64,000 nt of DNA, taken from assembly GCA_947579665.1 (NCBI GenBank), contig OX388345.1:31277849-31341848 (forward strand), given 5' to 3'. The translations under genes were made by a program, and so were the position numbers. Each line of letters begins with the position of its first letter. The first letter of the stretch is position 1. Origin of the DNA: Sympetrum striolatum. Its lineage: Eukaryota > Arthropoda > Insecta > Odonata > Libellulidae. Of the stretch, positions 22,891 to 34,771 are shown in pieces. The notes beneath the pieces are model-generated. The model was given only the letters and a program-made list of their open reading frames with translations. It was not told the DNA's origin and did not search any database.

Positions 22891-25800
22891 TTACAAGGAG
22901 AGTCGGATATTGGTTAAAATAGAGATAACAATAAGTAAATAAATAGTTCATTATTTTAAAACGAATAGCATAGAACCAAATTGCTAACTCACCATATAGT
23001 TGAGTCCAAAGTAACATATTGATAACATGCGAATAATTTGTAAGTGAATCTGGAATTCTTGCCTATGGAAATATTTTGCTTTAAACTTTGACCTAGAGAA
23101 AAGGTCTTAGTGTTTCTGAGACTATTCGTTGTACACGCCGTTGGTTCTCTTTCGTAAAACATAATTTTCCTGCTAAAGGGATGTTGAGGAGACGCCATGC
23201 GTCGGTAATTGGGAAATACGAGCGCTAACAAGACGGTGTGTGCAACAGTAATCAAATAAGGCGTTCGTTTGGAGAGATAGAGAGCTTTCGGCAACGCCTT
23301 TCGCGCCGAGCTGGGCCTCATCGAAGTTCTAAGATAGGGAAAATTGGATTTTCCGAGCAAGTGGCGAGTATTGTACTGTAAACAGATTCCCTTTACCTGA
23401 CAGCGCACGGCCGTTATCTTAGTCTGCTTTGGAGAGGGAATGTTGCGAAGCATCGAAGTGTTGGCGGGAGAGGCAACCAAGACGAGATCGGAGAACTTTC
23501 GCAGCTGCTTGGTTAGAAGGAGATAGTGGAAACGAGACGAACGGTGTGTCGATTGGTCAAGGTAGCAGTGGAGGAAATTTAGAATATAATACCTCAAGTC
23601 ATATCGTACACTTTCTTACACATTCGGAAAAATGAAGTAACCATGAAGCAGTGGAAATTGAATGTCACTTTCGCAAATAGTTTTCAGCATGAGGCTTTCC
23701 TCATGTGCTAAGGTTCCTTATCAATATTCTTATGAATTAAGGCTCCTGTGTGTGGCATAGTGTAGCCGTATTTATTGTTATTTTCAATACTACTATATTA
23801 GGTAGTGAATCTGTTTTTGAGATTGTATGGAATTGATTATTTTATTCTTCATGTTTGTATGTGCCCAAATATTATCGAAAATTGAACGAAGTAATAGTAA
23901 CAATAAATTATTTTCTATCTATCTCATATCTTTGTTTACCTTTTAGCATAGTCTATAATACGACACATACAACGATAATTAAGTACTTTAACATAAATAG
24001 ATATGAATTTAGGATTCATAAGTCCTTAAACCAACTGAATGGCTATGTAGTTTTAAAATATTCTATCTAATTTAGGTAAAATTAGCGGTTTAAAATATTT
24101 GCTGACAAAAATATGAATTAATCAATTAATAGTCATTCTAATAATAATCCTCCAGTTCGCGTATGGGCATCAGATACATTTTATATTTTTTATTGAAAGT
24201 AACCAAGCTCATCCGGTTAAGAAACAAAATTTGCATCCATTTCTCATGCGAGACCTGAGCAATCTGATTTATAATTCTTGAAGATTCATTAAGAATGAGA
24301 AATACCACTGTTCTACTATTATGCAGAATGCCATTGCTGACATACCTTGCTCCCCAGCAATAGACAAGCACATTTAGTACAATTACAGACAAGCACTCAG
24401 AGATTTACATTCTAACTTGGAATTCTTGAAGTATTCTATACCATTTAGATTTAAAAAGCACCATTTACCAGCACTTAGGCTTTCTATTCAAGTTATAATT
24501 TGAAAATTTACTTTTATTTCAAATAGAAAGAATACAAATTCGAAAGAAATTTTAAAATTATCTATAAATGAAGTTTAGTCATCCTGGAAGGAATCCATCA
24601 CTTGCATTGAATATTATTTTATACATACCCAAAATAAGTAACTATCATGAGAAATTAGTAAAGGAAAAAAAAATACAATTGTAGTGCGTAAAAAGGAGAC
24701 AATAAGTGAAATTGAGTAAGAAAATCGAATATTTACTTTAAAATAAACTATATCGGTTTGAGGAAAGGCCATTACTTCAGCCGAAAAGTAAATTTCCTTT
24801 CAGTGGGTGTAGAAAAATTTTAGGTAAGAGGAAGAAGGTTGGAGCTATAGACGAATAAAACCGGGGGAAAGATACGCTGTGTATGTATAAAACTACTTAA
24901 ATTTTTAAATATCGAGTTTAGTAATCTTGAAATAGAAACTTCTTAAATTCTATTACAGAAACAGGGCTTATTTATCTGGTCTTTTGTTACAGTCTAATAA
25001 ATTCAGACAGTGATTCGATTTCGTATTTCTTGCGTTGGTTACCCATATCAGAAGTCTAATAAAAAAATATACCTTTAGTTGACACTCATTGGTGTGATAA
25101 AACTTCGCTTTTAAATGTTCATTGTTCTTGCAGACAAGAGAGTGATCTTTCACGTGTCCTGACAATGCAATGTAAGGAACAAAGCGGTAGTGCTCACTTT
25201 CACTGACAAATCCATTTACTCTTCCAGTTTGATTTGGAGCGAACTGCGGGGGTTTTCGTTTGATATCATTTTATGAGTCCACGGACCGCAAACATGATAG
25301 TGGTTGACGATATTAACGCGCTCTGTTATGACAAAAGAGAAACCGGAATGTTCCGACTTCCTCGTTCCGTATCCGTAGATACGCGACTATTTGGGAAACT
25401 GCTTCCTATATTTCGTTTGCTTACAGTATGATAAAAAAATAGGAGGGTTATCGATTGAATGAAGATGAGTTTTGGAACTGAAGGTAACCCACAACTTCAA
25501 CTTCGCTCTGACTATTTCTATTTCCACCGAATTGGATCCATAGAAGCTAATGTTAGTTTGAACGGCCTGTTTTGGCATTTTGCAACATTAACATTTGGCG
25601 CTTTTTAAATAGTCTGTTCTTTACAGGTAAGACTTATCTAATACTTATCGTAAGCGCAAACATCTTCTGAAATAACTTTATTGCAGCATTGTAGAAAGGG
25701 TGAGTTTCTTAACTCTATATTAATCTATATTAACAATTTATGAACGGCTGTAGATAAACCTTTATTTTGATAACTGATTCACAGAAAATAATGCAAACGA

Positions 25801-26513
25801 AAATGTAAAACAGCGAGGAAAAGCAACATATTTATCTACACATGAATAAATATTTATATAATAGAATAGAATATTTATAATACATGAATATTTCTTAGAT
25901 TTAATTGATTCAAAACTCGTATGACATTAAATTTATTTACAAGTAATAGATAACGGAAGCTAGCATTGTTTTCTTAAAGTGTGAGAATTGAGTTTTATCC
26001 TTATATTTTCAATCTATTGATAAAGTGCACTATCTACTTGTAGACTTAACTAATCTGCCACTTAGGAGGCAATAAATTCAATTGTGTATTATGATAAATG
26101 TGATTAAAAAGTATAATATCGATTATAATTCAGCAATTCAATATTTAACAACATCAGTAAAATATTTTCAAATCGAAACTCGGTTTCCAAAATATTTTAG
26201 AAAATGTATTTTTCGATCCGCAATCACGACTCTAAATAAATTTAAAAAACGTATATTTCGGGCAAAGTAGGGACTTAAAAGTCTCTTCTTTTATGTAAAC
26301 CTTCTTCGATTTAAATTAGTTTTGATTATCAATTAATCATAAAAGTTCATTCAAAAGGATAGAGAATACAAAAAAATAGTTATAGGTTAAAAACTTTCAG
26401 TGAAGCTAGGGAAATGTATACACAGCTTGAAAATGCTTAGAAATCACATTGACTGTGCCTTCGATTATCTATTATATATAGATGCTTCTCCGGATTCATT
26501 CATATATATTCAT
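22891..26513. other. Non-coding DNA with a GC-richer block at 23120-23640
   Basis: The block opens a 202-codon minus-strand frame (23597-22989), one of the two longest in the window, rich in Ser, Arg and Leu, with no recognisable domain or hydrophobic pattern. An overlapping plus frame (23429-23635) also exists. A real exon, a regulatory CG-rich segment, or chance are all open. Elsewhere the interval is AT-rich with frames under 90 codons. Confidence 0.35.
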
Positions 26514-26541
26514 ATAGATAGATAGATAGATAGATAGATAG
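26514..26541. repeat. (ATAG)n microsatellite
   Basis: Seven perfect ATAG/GATA units. It lies just upstream of the B-box tandem array and may mark its edge. Confidence 0.95.
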
Positions 26542-26619
26542 GATACTAATTCACAGGCTAAACCACAAGCGTCATTGACTTGAAAATTTTAGGACGTATT
26601 GGCTATATCGTGTAATCAC

Positions 26620-27515
26620 CAGAAAAATTGTGATTTTGAACCTCAACGTCATGGGTTCGACTCCAGAGGGCCCCAAAGTCCCGATTTTTTCCATTTAAAT
26701 GCATTGCTTTAATTTTCCGGAATTTTTAAAAAATACTTTCTATGTAGGTAGAGAATCGAAACTCTAGGAGCCTATATACATATTTAGGATCTATCAATAG
26801 CATTAATGTATTTTAAAGAACATGTCCTGAGTTCGATGCTAGGACGATGCAAAAATCCGCCGTTTAAAATGCATTGACACAGTTTTTCAATATTTATTTT
26901 GATGCACTTATCGAAATGATAGGAAGTTCGTGCTTGGTTAGAATATGTATGGTAAGAATTCCTATAAGAAACAAATTTAGATAAGACCGTACTACTTCTG
27001 GGTTCGATGCCAGAGCACATTAAAATTTCTCTCATAAGGAATACAAGGGAAAAGTAGGACGTCATTTGGAGCAGTTACACCCAATATTTCTTCTTGAATT
27101 TTCACACATAGTTAGGGGTGGTGATTTTCTGTTGTGCTGCATAGAAGGTACTATCAGAAAGACCCGGGTTCGAAGCCAGGTGGTAAATATATCCCCCATT
27201 TCAAATACATTGCGTTAGTTTTCATTATTTTTTTGATGTATTTATCAAAATAATAGGAATTTCTTGCATTGCTAGAAGATGTATATTAAAACTCGGCTTA
27301 AGAAAAAAATTAATATAAGACCATGCTGTTCCTGGGTTCGATGCCAAAGCACATTACAATTTCTCACATAAGGAATATATGTGAAAAGTAGGACGTCATT
27401 TGAGGCAGTTGCAGCCAATATTTCTGAATGAATTTTCACACATAGTTATAAATGGTGTTGTTCTGTTGTGCTGCATAGTAAGTATGACCTGAACGAACCG
27501 GGTTCGATGGCAGAC
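26620..27515 (+). repeat. Degenerate tandem array with a tRNA-type B-box in every unit
   Basis: Six B-box-like motifs occur in one orientation at 26654 (GGTTCGACTCC, perfect), 26830 (AGTTCGATGCT), 27001 (GGTTCGATGCC), 27167 (GGTTCGAAGCC), 27335 (GGTTCGATGCC) and 27501 (GGTTCGATGGC), spaced 176, 171, 166, 168 and 166 bp. The monomers alternate: GAAAAGTAGGACGTCATTTG recurs 334 bp apart (near 27050 and 27384), as do TTTTCACACATAGTTA and TCTGTTGTGCTGCATAG. The higher-order unit is therefore a dimer of about 334 bp. The first units share a .TTTAAATGCATTG block with later ones. TFIIIC binds B-boxes, so the array could recruit it. No complete tRNA fold is seen. Confidence 0.75.
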
Positions 27516-29147
27516 GATAAAGTTGCAGCAAATTTTAAGAATATTTTTAATCCTATTTTTCTTCTTTGAGGACCATCACAAAAAGATGCCGATATGAAAT
27601 TAGTGTTGTCGATCTGCTTGCAGTATGCAAGCTACATTTTACTCGTATTTAATAAAATTCATCAAATTTTATTTACATACTTTTCGCATATATTTTAAAC
27701 AGTGATAAAAGCCGCTTTCCTTGGAAGAAAATACTTAATCTAATAATGATATAAATAACAATAAATACTAAGTAAGTTGAATACAGAGAAGCTAAGAAAC
27801 ATTAAATTTTAGGTACAGATAATAATGTTAAAATGACTTATTTAGTGCTGAACAGCGGAAAACAATATTTTTCCTCAAAAACCCACCGCATTGCATATAC
27901 TTTTCAAATAGACATCATGCAAAACTGCGACTTCTGCCCAAAAGGCTTGGAAATAGAATTCTGCAGACGCTGATCACAGGTCCCCGTGTTCTCTTCCCTA
28001 AGAACGTCATCCCACTCCACCCTTTTTTATAGGCGAAACGTGTAAGAGTAAGCCCTCGAAGCAACAAATTCCTCGTAAGCGTAAGAGAAATTACATTCAT
28101 CCTTCGCGCTAAAAGATAAATCGCTCTCCCATACTCGCTTATTAGAGTTTGCTCGAGTATTAAGACATCGCTTATCAAGAGTCTTGGCAGTGCTCGCGGA
28201 TATTTCCGCGGAAAGTTTTTATGAAATCGCCGTCGCAGATTCAGAGAAGATTGTGATTGCAAATTACGGAGGGATCTATCAACCAATCTCCCACGATGTG
28301 ACCGTTAATTTTCTCTTTAAATTCATGGTTTCTTCCGAAATCACCTTATTTTCTCTTTGATGTCCACGGAAAAGTAAATTGGCCTTGTAGATTTCCTTCC
28401 GCCAAGTAGTTGTTGTTCCGATAATCACTGCTTCCTTCACGATGTCACGACAACTTTCCAAGAAAATACTGCCCATTTTACGGAATCTCCCACTTTAAAC
28501 ACCCGCGGTTGCAATAAAGTCGATACATTATCCATGAAAATCACATATATCCATCAGTTTCACACTACTCGCACGAACTTTCACGGTAATATCCTTCCCA
28601 CTGCTTCATTTATATGCTAACTCTCATATATATTGAGTGTGCCTAAGGGAATGGTCTCTCCTTGCATGAATACCTGCCACATGATTTCATTCAAATGCAC
28701 ATAACTGCAATTTAAATTGAATGAATGTCCATTAAAGACCTCAGGCGTAGAAATGTAGGCATTTGCCTATATTAACTGGATGAAATGTCACCATTATACC
28801 GCTTTACGCTGTGAGTTTAGCACGGAATATTTAAACTCAGAATTTATGTTCCTCTCACCGTGTAATCACGTATTCAAAGGAACATAAAAGCGTATGAAAT
28901 AACTGGCGAAAGTCGATGATGAATTACTACTTTTTGCCGTTTATTTAATTTACTGTTTTCTCTTGAAGGTTGTGAGGAAACCCTTTAATTAAATCGCTGC
29001 ATCTATTTTTAGAGACATAGTTAAACCTAAATAATGGAAATGGTCTTTTTTCCCAAGGTATTACGATCTTAAATTTTTGCCAGTCATCTGTTCCTAATGA
29101 GTCAAGTTACAGATTCCAATTCAGAATTAATTTAATCCTAAATAGAT
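27516..29147. other. Non-coding DNA with a GC-richer block at 27915-28500
   Basis: The block opens minus-strand frames of 123 and 65 codons (28286-27915, 28476-28279). The first is very rich in Arg, Leu and Ser without recognisable motifs. I regard both as composition effects. The rest is AT-rich and featureless. Confidence 0.4.
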
Positions 29148-29245
29148 CAAAGAATTTCAGTTTAAAGAACTCTGACTCATTCTAAGTTATTAGAATTTAA
29201 TTCCGTAGGTTATTGCAGTTTTTACCACGGGATAACCAAATCTAA
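29148..29245 (+). repeat. Local duplication, copy 1
   Basis: Contains AAGAACTCTGACTCA, TTAGAATT and TTTTACCACGGGATAAC, matching 29818-29910 with scattered differences; the copies are about 670 bp apart. Function unknown; no open frame is shared. Confidence 0.65.
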
Positions 29246-29817
29246 GATGAATATCGCTCTACTATAATTTATTTTCAATCTAGCTTTTAATAGATACTTT
29301 TAATACTAGCCCAGCTTGTAACCTATTGATTTGTTTCTCATTATGTTTTTCTTTGTTAATGAATTTCTATTGATTTATGTACGTGAAAGTTTACCTAATT
29401 TTTATTATTGGCATTTCAAATCTGTCTGCCTTTTAATTAAAATCTACTGAATCCGTATCTTAACTATTCCTAGGTTTCTAAGATTTTCCTTACGGGTGTT
29501 TTCCTTCTGTGCTTTTCTAAGAGAAAAACTAGGTTCTGAAACCACAAAGTAGTTTTCTTATGTGTACTTTCTTCAGTCCTAACAACTTTTCAATCTCTTC
29601 CTTTTTAATTATAAACGACCAAAGGTTAATTAGCTGCGTGAAGAGATACATTAACTTCTATCTTGTTCAAATTTAATTCACTTTATCATAAATATTATTC
29701 CTTTTATGGTTATTTGCTTAGTTACACTCTATATCTTGCTCATCTATCGAGAGTAAGTATAAATAAGGAGTGAAACAATGAATATTTTCTTTAAAAACTT
29801 GTACAAAATTCACAAGC

Positions 29818-29910
29818 ATTTTAGTTTGAAGAACTCTGACTCACAATAATTCACTAGAATTGTTCCATAGGTAAATGCCGAGTTTACTACGGTATAACTT
29901 TTTGTTGTGG
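29818..29910 (+). repeat. Local duplication, copy 2
   Basis: Contains AAGAACTCTGACTCA, CTAGAATT and GTTTACTACGGTATAAC, matching copy 1 at 29148-29245. Confidence 0.65.
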
Positions 29911-31634
29911 ATTTTCTACTAGTTTTGATAGTAAAGATTTATCATAATAAAATTCCATCAAGTATCGCTCAATGTTATTCATTGGAGTGGAATAATTTAT
30001 TTTGCCGATACCTAAAGGTTGATAACAAGCTCATGGGTTAGAAATTAAGGTATTCAGGAAAAAGGAAAAGCATCACGGAGGGAAACATAATCGAAATTCG
30101 TACATGAATAAAATATTGCCTCGAATCGCACTTGGGAAGATAAAGTGGCCTGTCACACCGCGTCATTTAAATGTAGCATTTCGTATCTCGAACATCCATG
30201 CAAATGTATAAATAAAGATGAGCGATTCCAGAACGCCCTTTTAAAATATTATGAAAGGGAGAGCGGGAGAAGAGGCAGGGAGTCGGAATAGGAAAAGTCC
30301 TTCCTCGAGAGATCGAGGTTAGAGATAGCAAAGGGAAGAAGGATGGGTACGCGTCAGTCCGGAGCGATTGAATGAGAATACGGAATAAATCAGACGGAAT
30401 AAAGAGGAGAAGTGACGGCAGTGCGTGCGAGTATGTGCGTGTTTCCAGAAGAGGAGAGGCAAATAAAAATGGAATGCGATGGCGAGGAGATTTATCTGCC
30501 GTCGACGCCGGGACTGGAGACTCAAAAGAGGCGGAATCTTTGAAAGGGAGAGATGAAAGGGAGGGAATCGCGAAAATTAAAGTCCGAAAGTGAGGGATGG
30601 AACGGTTTGAGGTGATACTTGTGAATTCAAAGGAGGCTGAAGGAAGATACCCTTGCTTTTACGTTCTCAGCCCGCTGTGATGTTTCCGGTCCTGAAATCG
30701 ACCACTTTAAAGTTATTTCGGAGTTATGGCCGCCCTGTGTGGATACAAGAGCGACAGAATATCAATTTTTTCTTTGAACGAAGACTTTCGTTGTGATTCC
30801 TATACGTGGTCATTGTTTTCAGAACTCTCTTCATATATAGTATCCAAAAAGAACACTATAATACTATAATTTTCCCTCCTAGGAATTATTTTATCTACCG
30901 CCTTCTCTCAGAGTCACCTTCATCGTCAAAAATTGCACATTTTTTTATTTAATTAATTTAATAACTCTAAATTACTCGTTAATCGTAACACCGGTCTCAT
31001 TTTAGTATAGCTTTTCCAATAAAAATGCAGCCATTTTCATTGTTCTTCTTCGGTGATCATTATTCTTCGCATTGCTTCTCAACCATAATTTTCCATTCCT
31101 TTATCATCTTCTTGTTCCCTATTCTTTTCATTTCTTTGTAGCTCTTTACTCCAATGCCTTCTATAATTTTCCTCAATTATTCCACTCACGGTCTTCTTTT
31201 GATCATATTTCCTTGCAATTATTTACTCCGTATTGACTAAGAAAGGTGCGACAAATGGCAGAATAGCGTAGAGTAACATTTTGACCAAATAGTTCCGGAT
31301 ATACTCATCCAAGCACTCCTTTCTTCTTTCGATGGCTTATTTTAGCAATTTGGCAGGGGGGCAATATTTACAACAGATGACAATATCCAGAGCCATATAT
31401 AGAGAAGAATGTGGCAGATTTCTGAGGAATCCAGCGTCTCAAAACCGCCTTGGTCTTTAAATTATTTTTGGGAATATATATGTCCGTTACTTCCTTACCT
31501 AAATACCTAAATAGCATTAGGAAAATTGAACGTCTGGGAAATTGTATTTCCCTTTAGTTTACATTTTTCTGGATTTCATGTAAAATTCAGATTAATAAGA
31601 ATGATATTAGAGGTGGGTTATGATAGATCTAAGC
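29911..31634. other. Non-coding DNA with a purine-rich, GC-richer block at 30235-30620
   Basis: The plus strand of the block is strongly purine-biased (GGGAGAGCGGGAGAAGAGG and similar). It opens overlapping frames on both strands (30319-30593) that match nothing. Similar blocks occur at 33470-33790, 37480-37700, 52320-52680 and 53250-53600. The remainder is AT-rich without features. Confidence 0.45.
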
Positions 31635-31690
31635 CAGTGGTTCCAAACCTTGGCCCCGTTTGGCCCTTCTGTGAATCCCTTTCAGTAAAG
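31635..31690 (+). mobile_element. hAT (Charlie-like) left-terminus look-alike
   Basis: CAGTGGTTCCAAACCTTGG followed by a GGCCC-rich stretch resembles the start of Charlie-type hAT elements (CAGTGGTTCTCAAACT...). I could not find the matching right terminus or an 8-bp duplication of ATCTAAGC, so it may be an orphan end or coincidence. Confidence 0.3.
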
Positions 31691-31743
31691 TCTTTGCATA
31701 TGAGTAGTTCGACATTTTTAATGCACATAATATACAATGCTTT

Positions 31744-31838
31744 GGAGCGAAAGTGAAAACAAACTTTTACTATGCCACAGAATGAAATATAATAAAATAT
31801 TCTGTGGTATAGTAAAATTTTGTTTTCACTTTCGCTCC
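31744..31838. mobile_element. 95-bp near-perfect hairpin (snapback) element
   Basis: Left arm 31744-31783 starts GGAGCGAAAGTGAAAACAAA. Right arm 31799-31838 is its reverse complement with only two mismatches in 40. The loop is 15 nt of AT-rich sequence. Arms this similar suggest a recent or structure-conserved origin. It could be a minimal MITE, a hairpin RNA precursor or a replication-generated inverted duplication. No target duplication is evident. Confidence 0.8.
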
Positions 31839-32035
31839 TGATGGATCCATACCACCAAGTCGCGGCCCAAGCAGTTGATTCTATACAAGGCTTTATTCAA
31901 AGATTATATTTGTTTAAAAGAAAGCTTATTTTCGTATAATTTTACCAACAAGAAGTTCGCTTTCTCGCAAATTTTATGTTAGCATAATAAAGTAGATAGT
32001 GTAAAGAAAGAAATATTAAAACACGGCTGTAAATG

Positions 32036-32105
32036 AGTTAGAGGTTTAAAATCTCCAAAAGCCGTCTTTGTCGGCGTTTCTCCTCCGGTAGTCGGAAAAA
32101 GCAAG
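32036..32105 (-). repeat. Diverged third copy related to the 21-22 kb inverted arms
   Basis: GAGTTAGAGGTTTAAAAT, then CTCC, a CCTCCGGTAGTCGGAAAA stretch and AAGCAAGAAAGG follow the order seen in 22432-22508. Upstream sequence (31900-32035) may also be related but is too diverged to align by eye. Confidence 0.55.
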
Positions 32106-33299
32106 AAAGGAATGCCGCACAATAACTGTACTCAAAGATCTTTTCAATAGAGATTCTTTAAATCTCTTGAATGAATTATCATAGAGAAAAGTATATGATA
32201 AGCCTAGTAATGATATCAACTGAATGACGGAAATAAAGAATTGGTGAAATGGTATCTTACGTAGTATTATTTTAATTAAATCATATAAATTAACCGATAT
32301 TTACGGCAAAAGATGATATTATCAAAATTAATCTAAACTGATAATAAACTAATAATCTAATACGAATACAAATAATGGGTAACTCATAATGATACAATAG
32401 GCATGGAATATTCTGAATAAGTGAGCACATGCACGCATTATTTTCCAAGATGCGTTTAGCGGGATTTTGTAATATGGATGTAAGATTTTTGCTCTACATA
32501 TGTTCTCTTCTATATCTACTAGAATTCCGAATGATATTTGCGTAAGATTTAGCGTGCCGTGCTAATTCAACTTTATACTAATGCACAAATGTTTCTTAGA
32601 AGATTTAGGTTATAAACTATACTAAACCGGAGGAGAAATTCTGGAGATACAGCATTATGATGCAGTGAAACGGCCGAATCATCTTAAGATAATTCTCGCT
32701 TAACTCGCTTAACCAACGAAAACTATTTTTAGGGTCCCTCTCGATTCAAGGTTCTATCACAGCTTCAGAACGGAATGAGAATGAGCTGAGCCTTAGGCAA
32801 TTGGATTTTGCGAATCCTTTGACTGATAGAACAAAGAAATGTAAAAGATTGAATGAAGCCCAATACCCATAATATCCTTAATAATTGAATACTTATAATA
32901 TCCTTAATATTTAACTTTATTAAATGTGAAAAATGAGTTATTAGATCAATCTCGGCCAAGTTTTCAAGGCAGAGATATACTTTGCTCGGGTAAACACATT
33001 CATTCTATTCTTCAATACATTCTTTTCTTCTCATTAACATTTATTATTGGAAAATATCACTGCACATACCAATGTACTATTCTGTTAAGTAATTTCCTTT
33101 AAGAATTCAAAATAACACTTAAACTTGATCTCCAAATATGCATTTGGTATAATTGCAGTTCACAGTATTCCCTCATTTTCATCACTGTACAGAAGACGAC
33201 TAAATTGACACTTGAATTATTACCGTTTATGCAAAAATGTCGACTTCTAGATATGCTAAATTCTGTCTTTCTCAGCTACCAATATTTTACGGCTTGAGG
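32106..33299. other. AT-rich non-coding DNA
   Basis: No gene, array or element terminus recognised. Confidence 0.5.
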
Positions 33300-33358
33300 C
33301 TCCTAACCAGCGAGAGGCCCAAGGCCTCCTAGTTCGCCAACCCCTAAATCCGCCGCTG
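33300..33358 (-). mobile_element. Possible DNA-transposon terminus (CAGCGGCGGATTTAGGGG type)
   Basis: The minus strand starting at 33358 reads CAGCGGCGGATTTAGGGG and continues into GGCCTTGGGCCTCTCG. Termini of the form CAG.GGCGGAT..AGGGG are widespread on animal non-autonomous DNA transposons. The second terminus was not located, so the extent and superfamily are unknown. Confidence 0.4.
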
Positions 33359-34746
33359 GCCACCAGAGTACCCTTTCAAACCCCGTCGAAGAATGTTTTT
33401 AATCAATGCCAAAAACTCGTTACGTGAGTTACTTACTTTCTAAGTTCCTACACACCGCTAGATTTTTATGAAGGGATCCAAGGAAAGAGAGATCGATCAA
33501 GAAGGAGGAGAAATTCTTGAAAGATGAGAAAAGATTGGATGGGATCGAATCGGTAGGAAAGATATCAACGAGGAGAAATCGTGAAAAAATGGCACGTAAA
33601 AACAGGATTCGTTTTACGTCCAGTCGTATAGCGTGCGGTTTTCTCCAAGGAAGCGAGGGTCCTCGGAAAGGGAGAGGAATGCTGTAAAAAGAGAAATGGA
33701 ACGACATAAATGTGGATGAGCGAGGATTGAAATGAATTAAATCAAAAGAGGGGGAATAAAAGATGTGCTTATCGAGCGTGAAAACCCTCCAAAAATGTAA
33801 TATGCGGATAGGAAGATGCAATAAAATAGGGCTGATGAGAAGACGTAATGTTTGAATTGGATATAAAGTGGAATTATATGGAAGTTGGTTCCTGTTAATG
33901 TTTGGGTGTCTCTCGCGGATTGATCAGCTGGATAGCAAGATGTTTCTTAACGTACCCTAGATTTAATTGTTATGATAACGAAATTCAATATGGGAATTGA
34001 CAAATTATTCGGTATGAGAAAAAAAAAGATTAATCGTCTTTCTTTACACATTGCAAATGGTGAAATGCTAAAAGATCGCAAGATCCCAAATTGCGGCACC
34101 ATGGTGGTGAAAAGTATTTCCTCTACCCTAATGTCTATAGATAGAAGATTATGTGTCAAAATGACGTTATCTATTTGTCTAAGAATAATGTATGGAATTT
34201 ACAGAGATGAAAGTATGGTATAAATCTTAATATACGAATATTTTAAGAGGATCATATTCCTTCAATAATTTTTTTACAATCAATTGGCATAAGTCTCTGT
34301 CATTAATATCTTCTTACAGCTAGTAATGAATCTCACGAAAAAATGTACAGGATATAAAGGAATGCTCTTTTTAAACTGACTGTATTACGTATATGTAATG
34401 ATAAGTTATAAGTTGAGAAAATTATCACATAGTACGAGTAAATCGAGTCGAGCATTTACTTGTACTAATGCTTTTTATGAAATTTTAAAGGGAATTTTCC
34501 TGCTTCTGCATTCTGATGAGTTCAATCTTTCTCAGACTTCTTTCGTCACAATACAAATCAAATTATCCTTCATTTTCCGTTGGCTTACTTGATCTTGTTT
34601 GTGCCTCTGATAATGTTAAATGTATATTCCTGAAGCTAAATTGTGGCATTATTCCGTTCACTCATGATTGATATCCACGAAAAATGATATTTATAGGGTA
34701 ATAGTGTTCCAGCTACATTTTTGCAGTTTATATTTGTAAGGAACTC
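33359..34746. other. Non-coding DNA with a purine-rich block at 33470-33790
   Basis: The purine bias opens a 130-codon minus-strand frame (33821-33429) rich in Phe, Ser and Pro, as expected from translating pyrimidine runs. I do not consider it a gene. The rest is AT-rich. Confidence 0.5.
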
Positions 34747-34771
34747 GACCTGAGGCTGAAGCCATCTTCAG
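34747..34771 (-). ncRNA. Hammerhead-like relic with a perfect CUGANGA box
   Basis: The minus strand reads CTGAAGATGGCTTCAGCC and then TCAGGTC. CTGAAGA fits CUGANGA, and GGC-TTCA-GCC forms helix II with a tetraloop. The GAAA box expected next is missing, but the AGGTC that follows equals the sequence after GAAAC at 20136. It therefore looks like the same kind of motif with the GAAA segment lost. Not a working ribozyme as it stands. Confidence 0.35.

Noticed and set aside
26620..27515. Cluster of tRNA genes
   Set aside because: Only B-box-like segments recur; acceptor, D and anticodon arms cannot be drawn in any unit.
26620..27515. CRISPR array
   Set aside because: The repeated blocks are degenerate and the unit is about 170-334 bp; the context is eukaryotic.
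27915..28286. 123-codon Arg/Leu/Ser-rich minus-strand frame
   Set aside because: GC-richer block with no domain; no supporting neighbours.
33429..33821. 130-codon minus-strand frame
   Set aside because: Coincides with a purine-biased block; Phe/Ser/Pro-rich composition is a strand-bias artefact.
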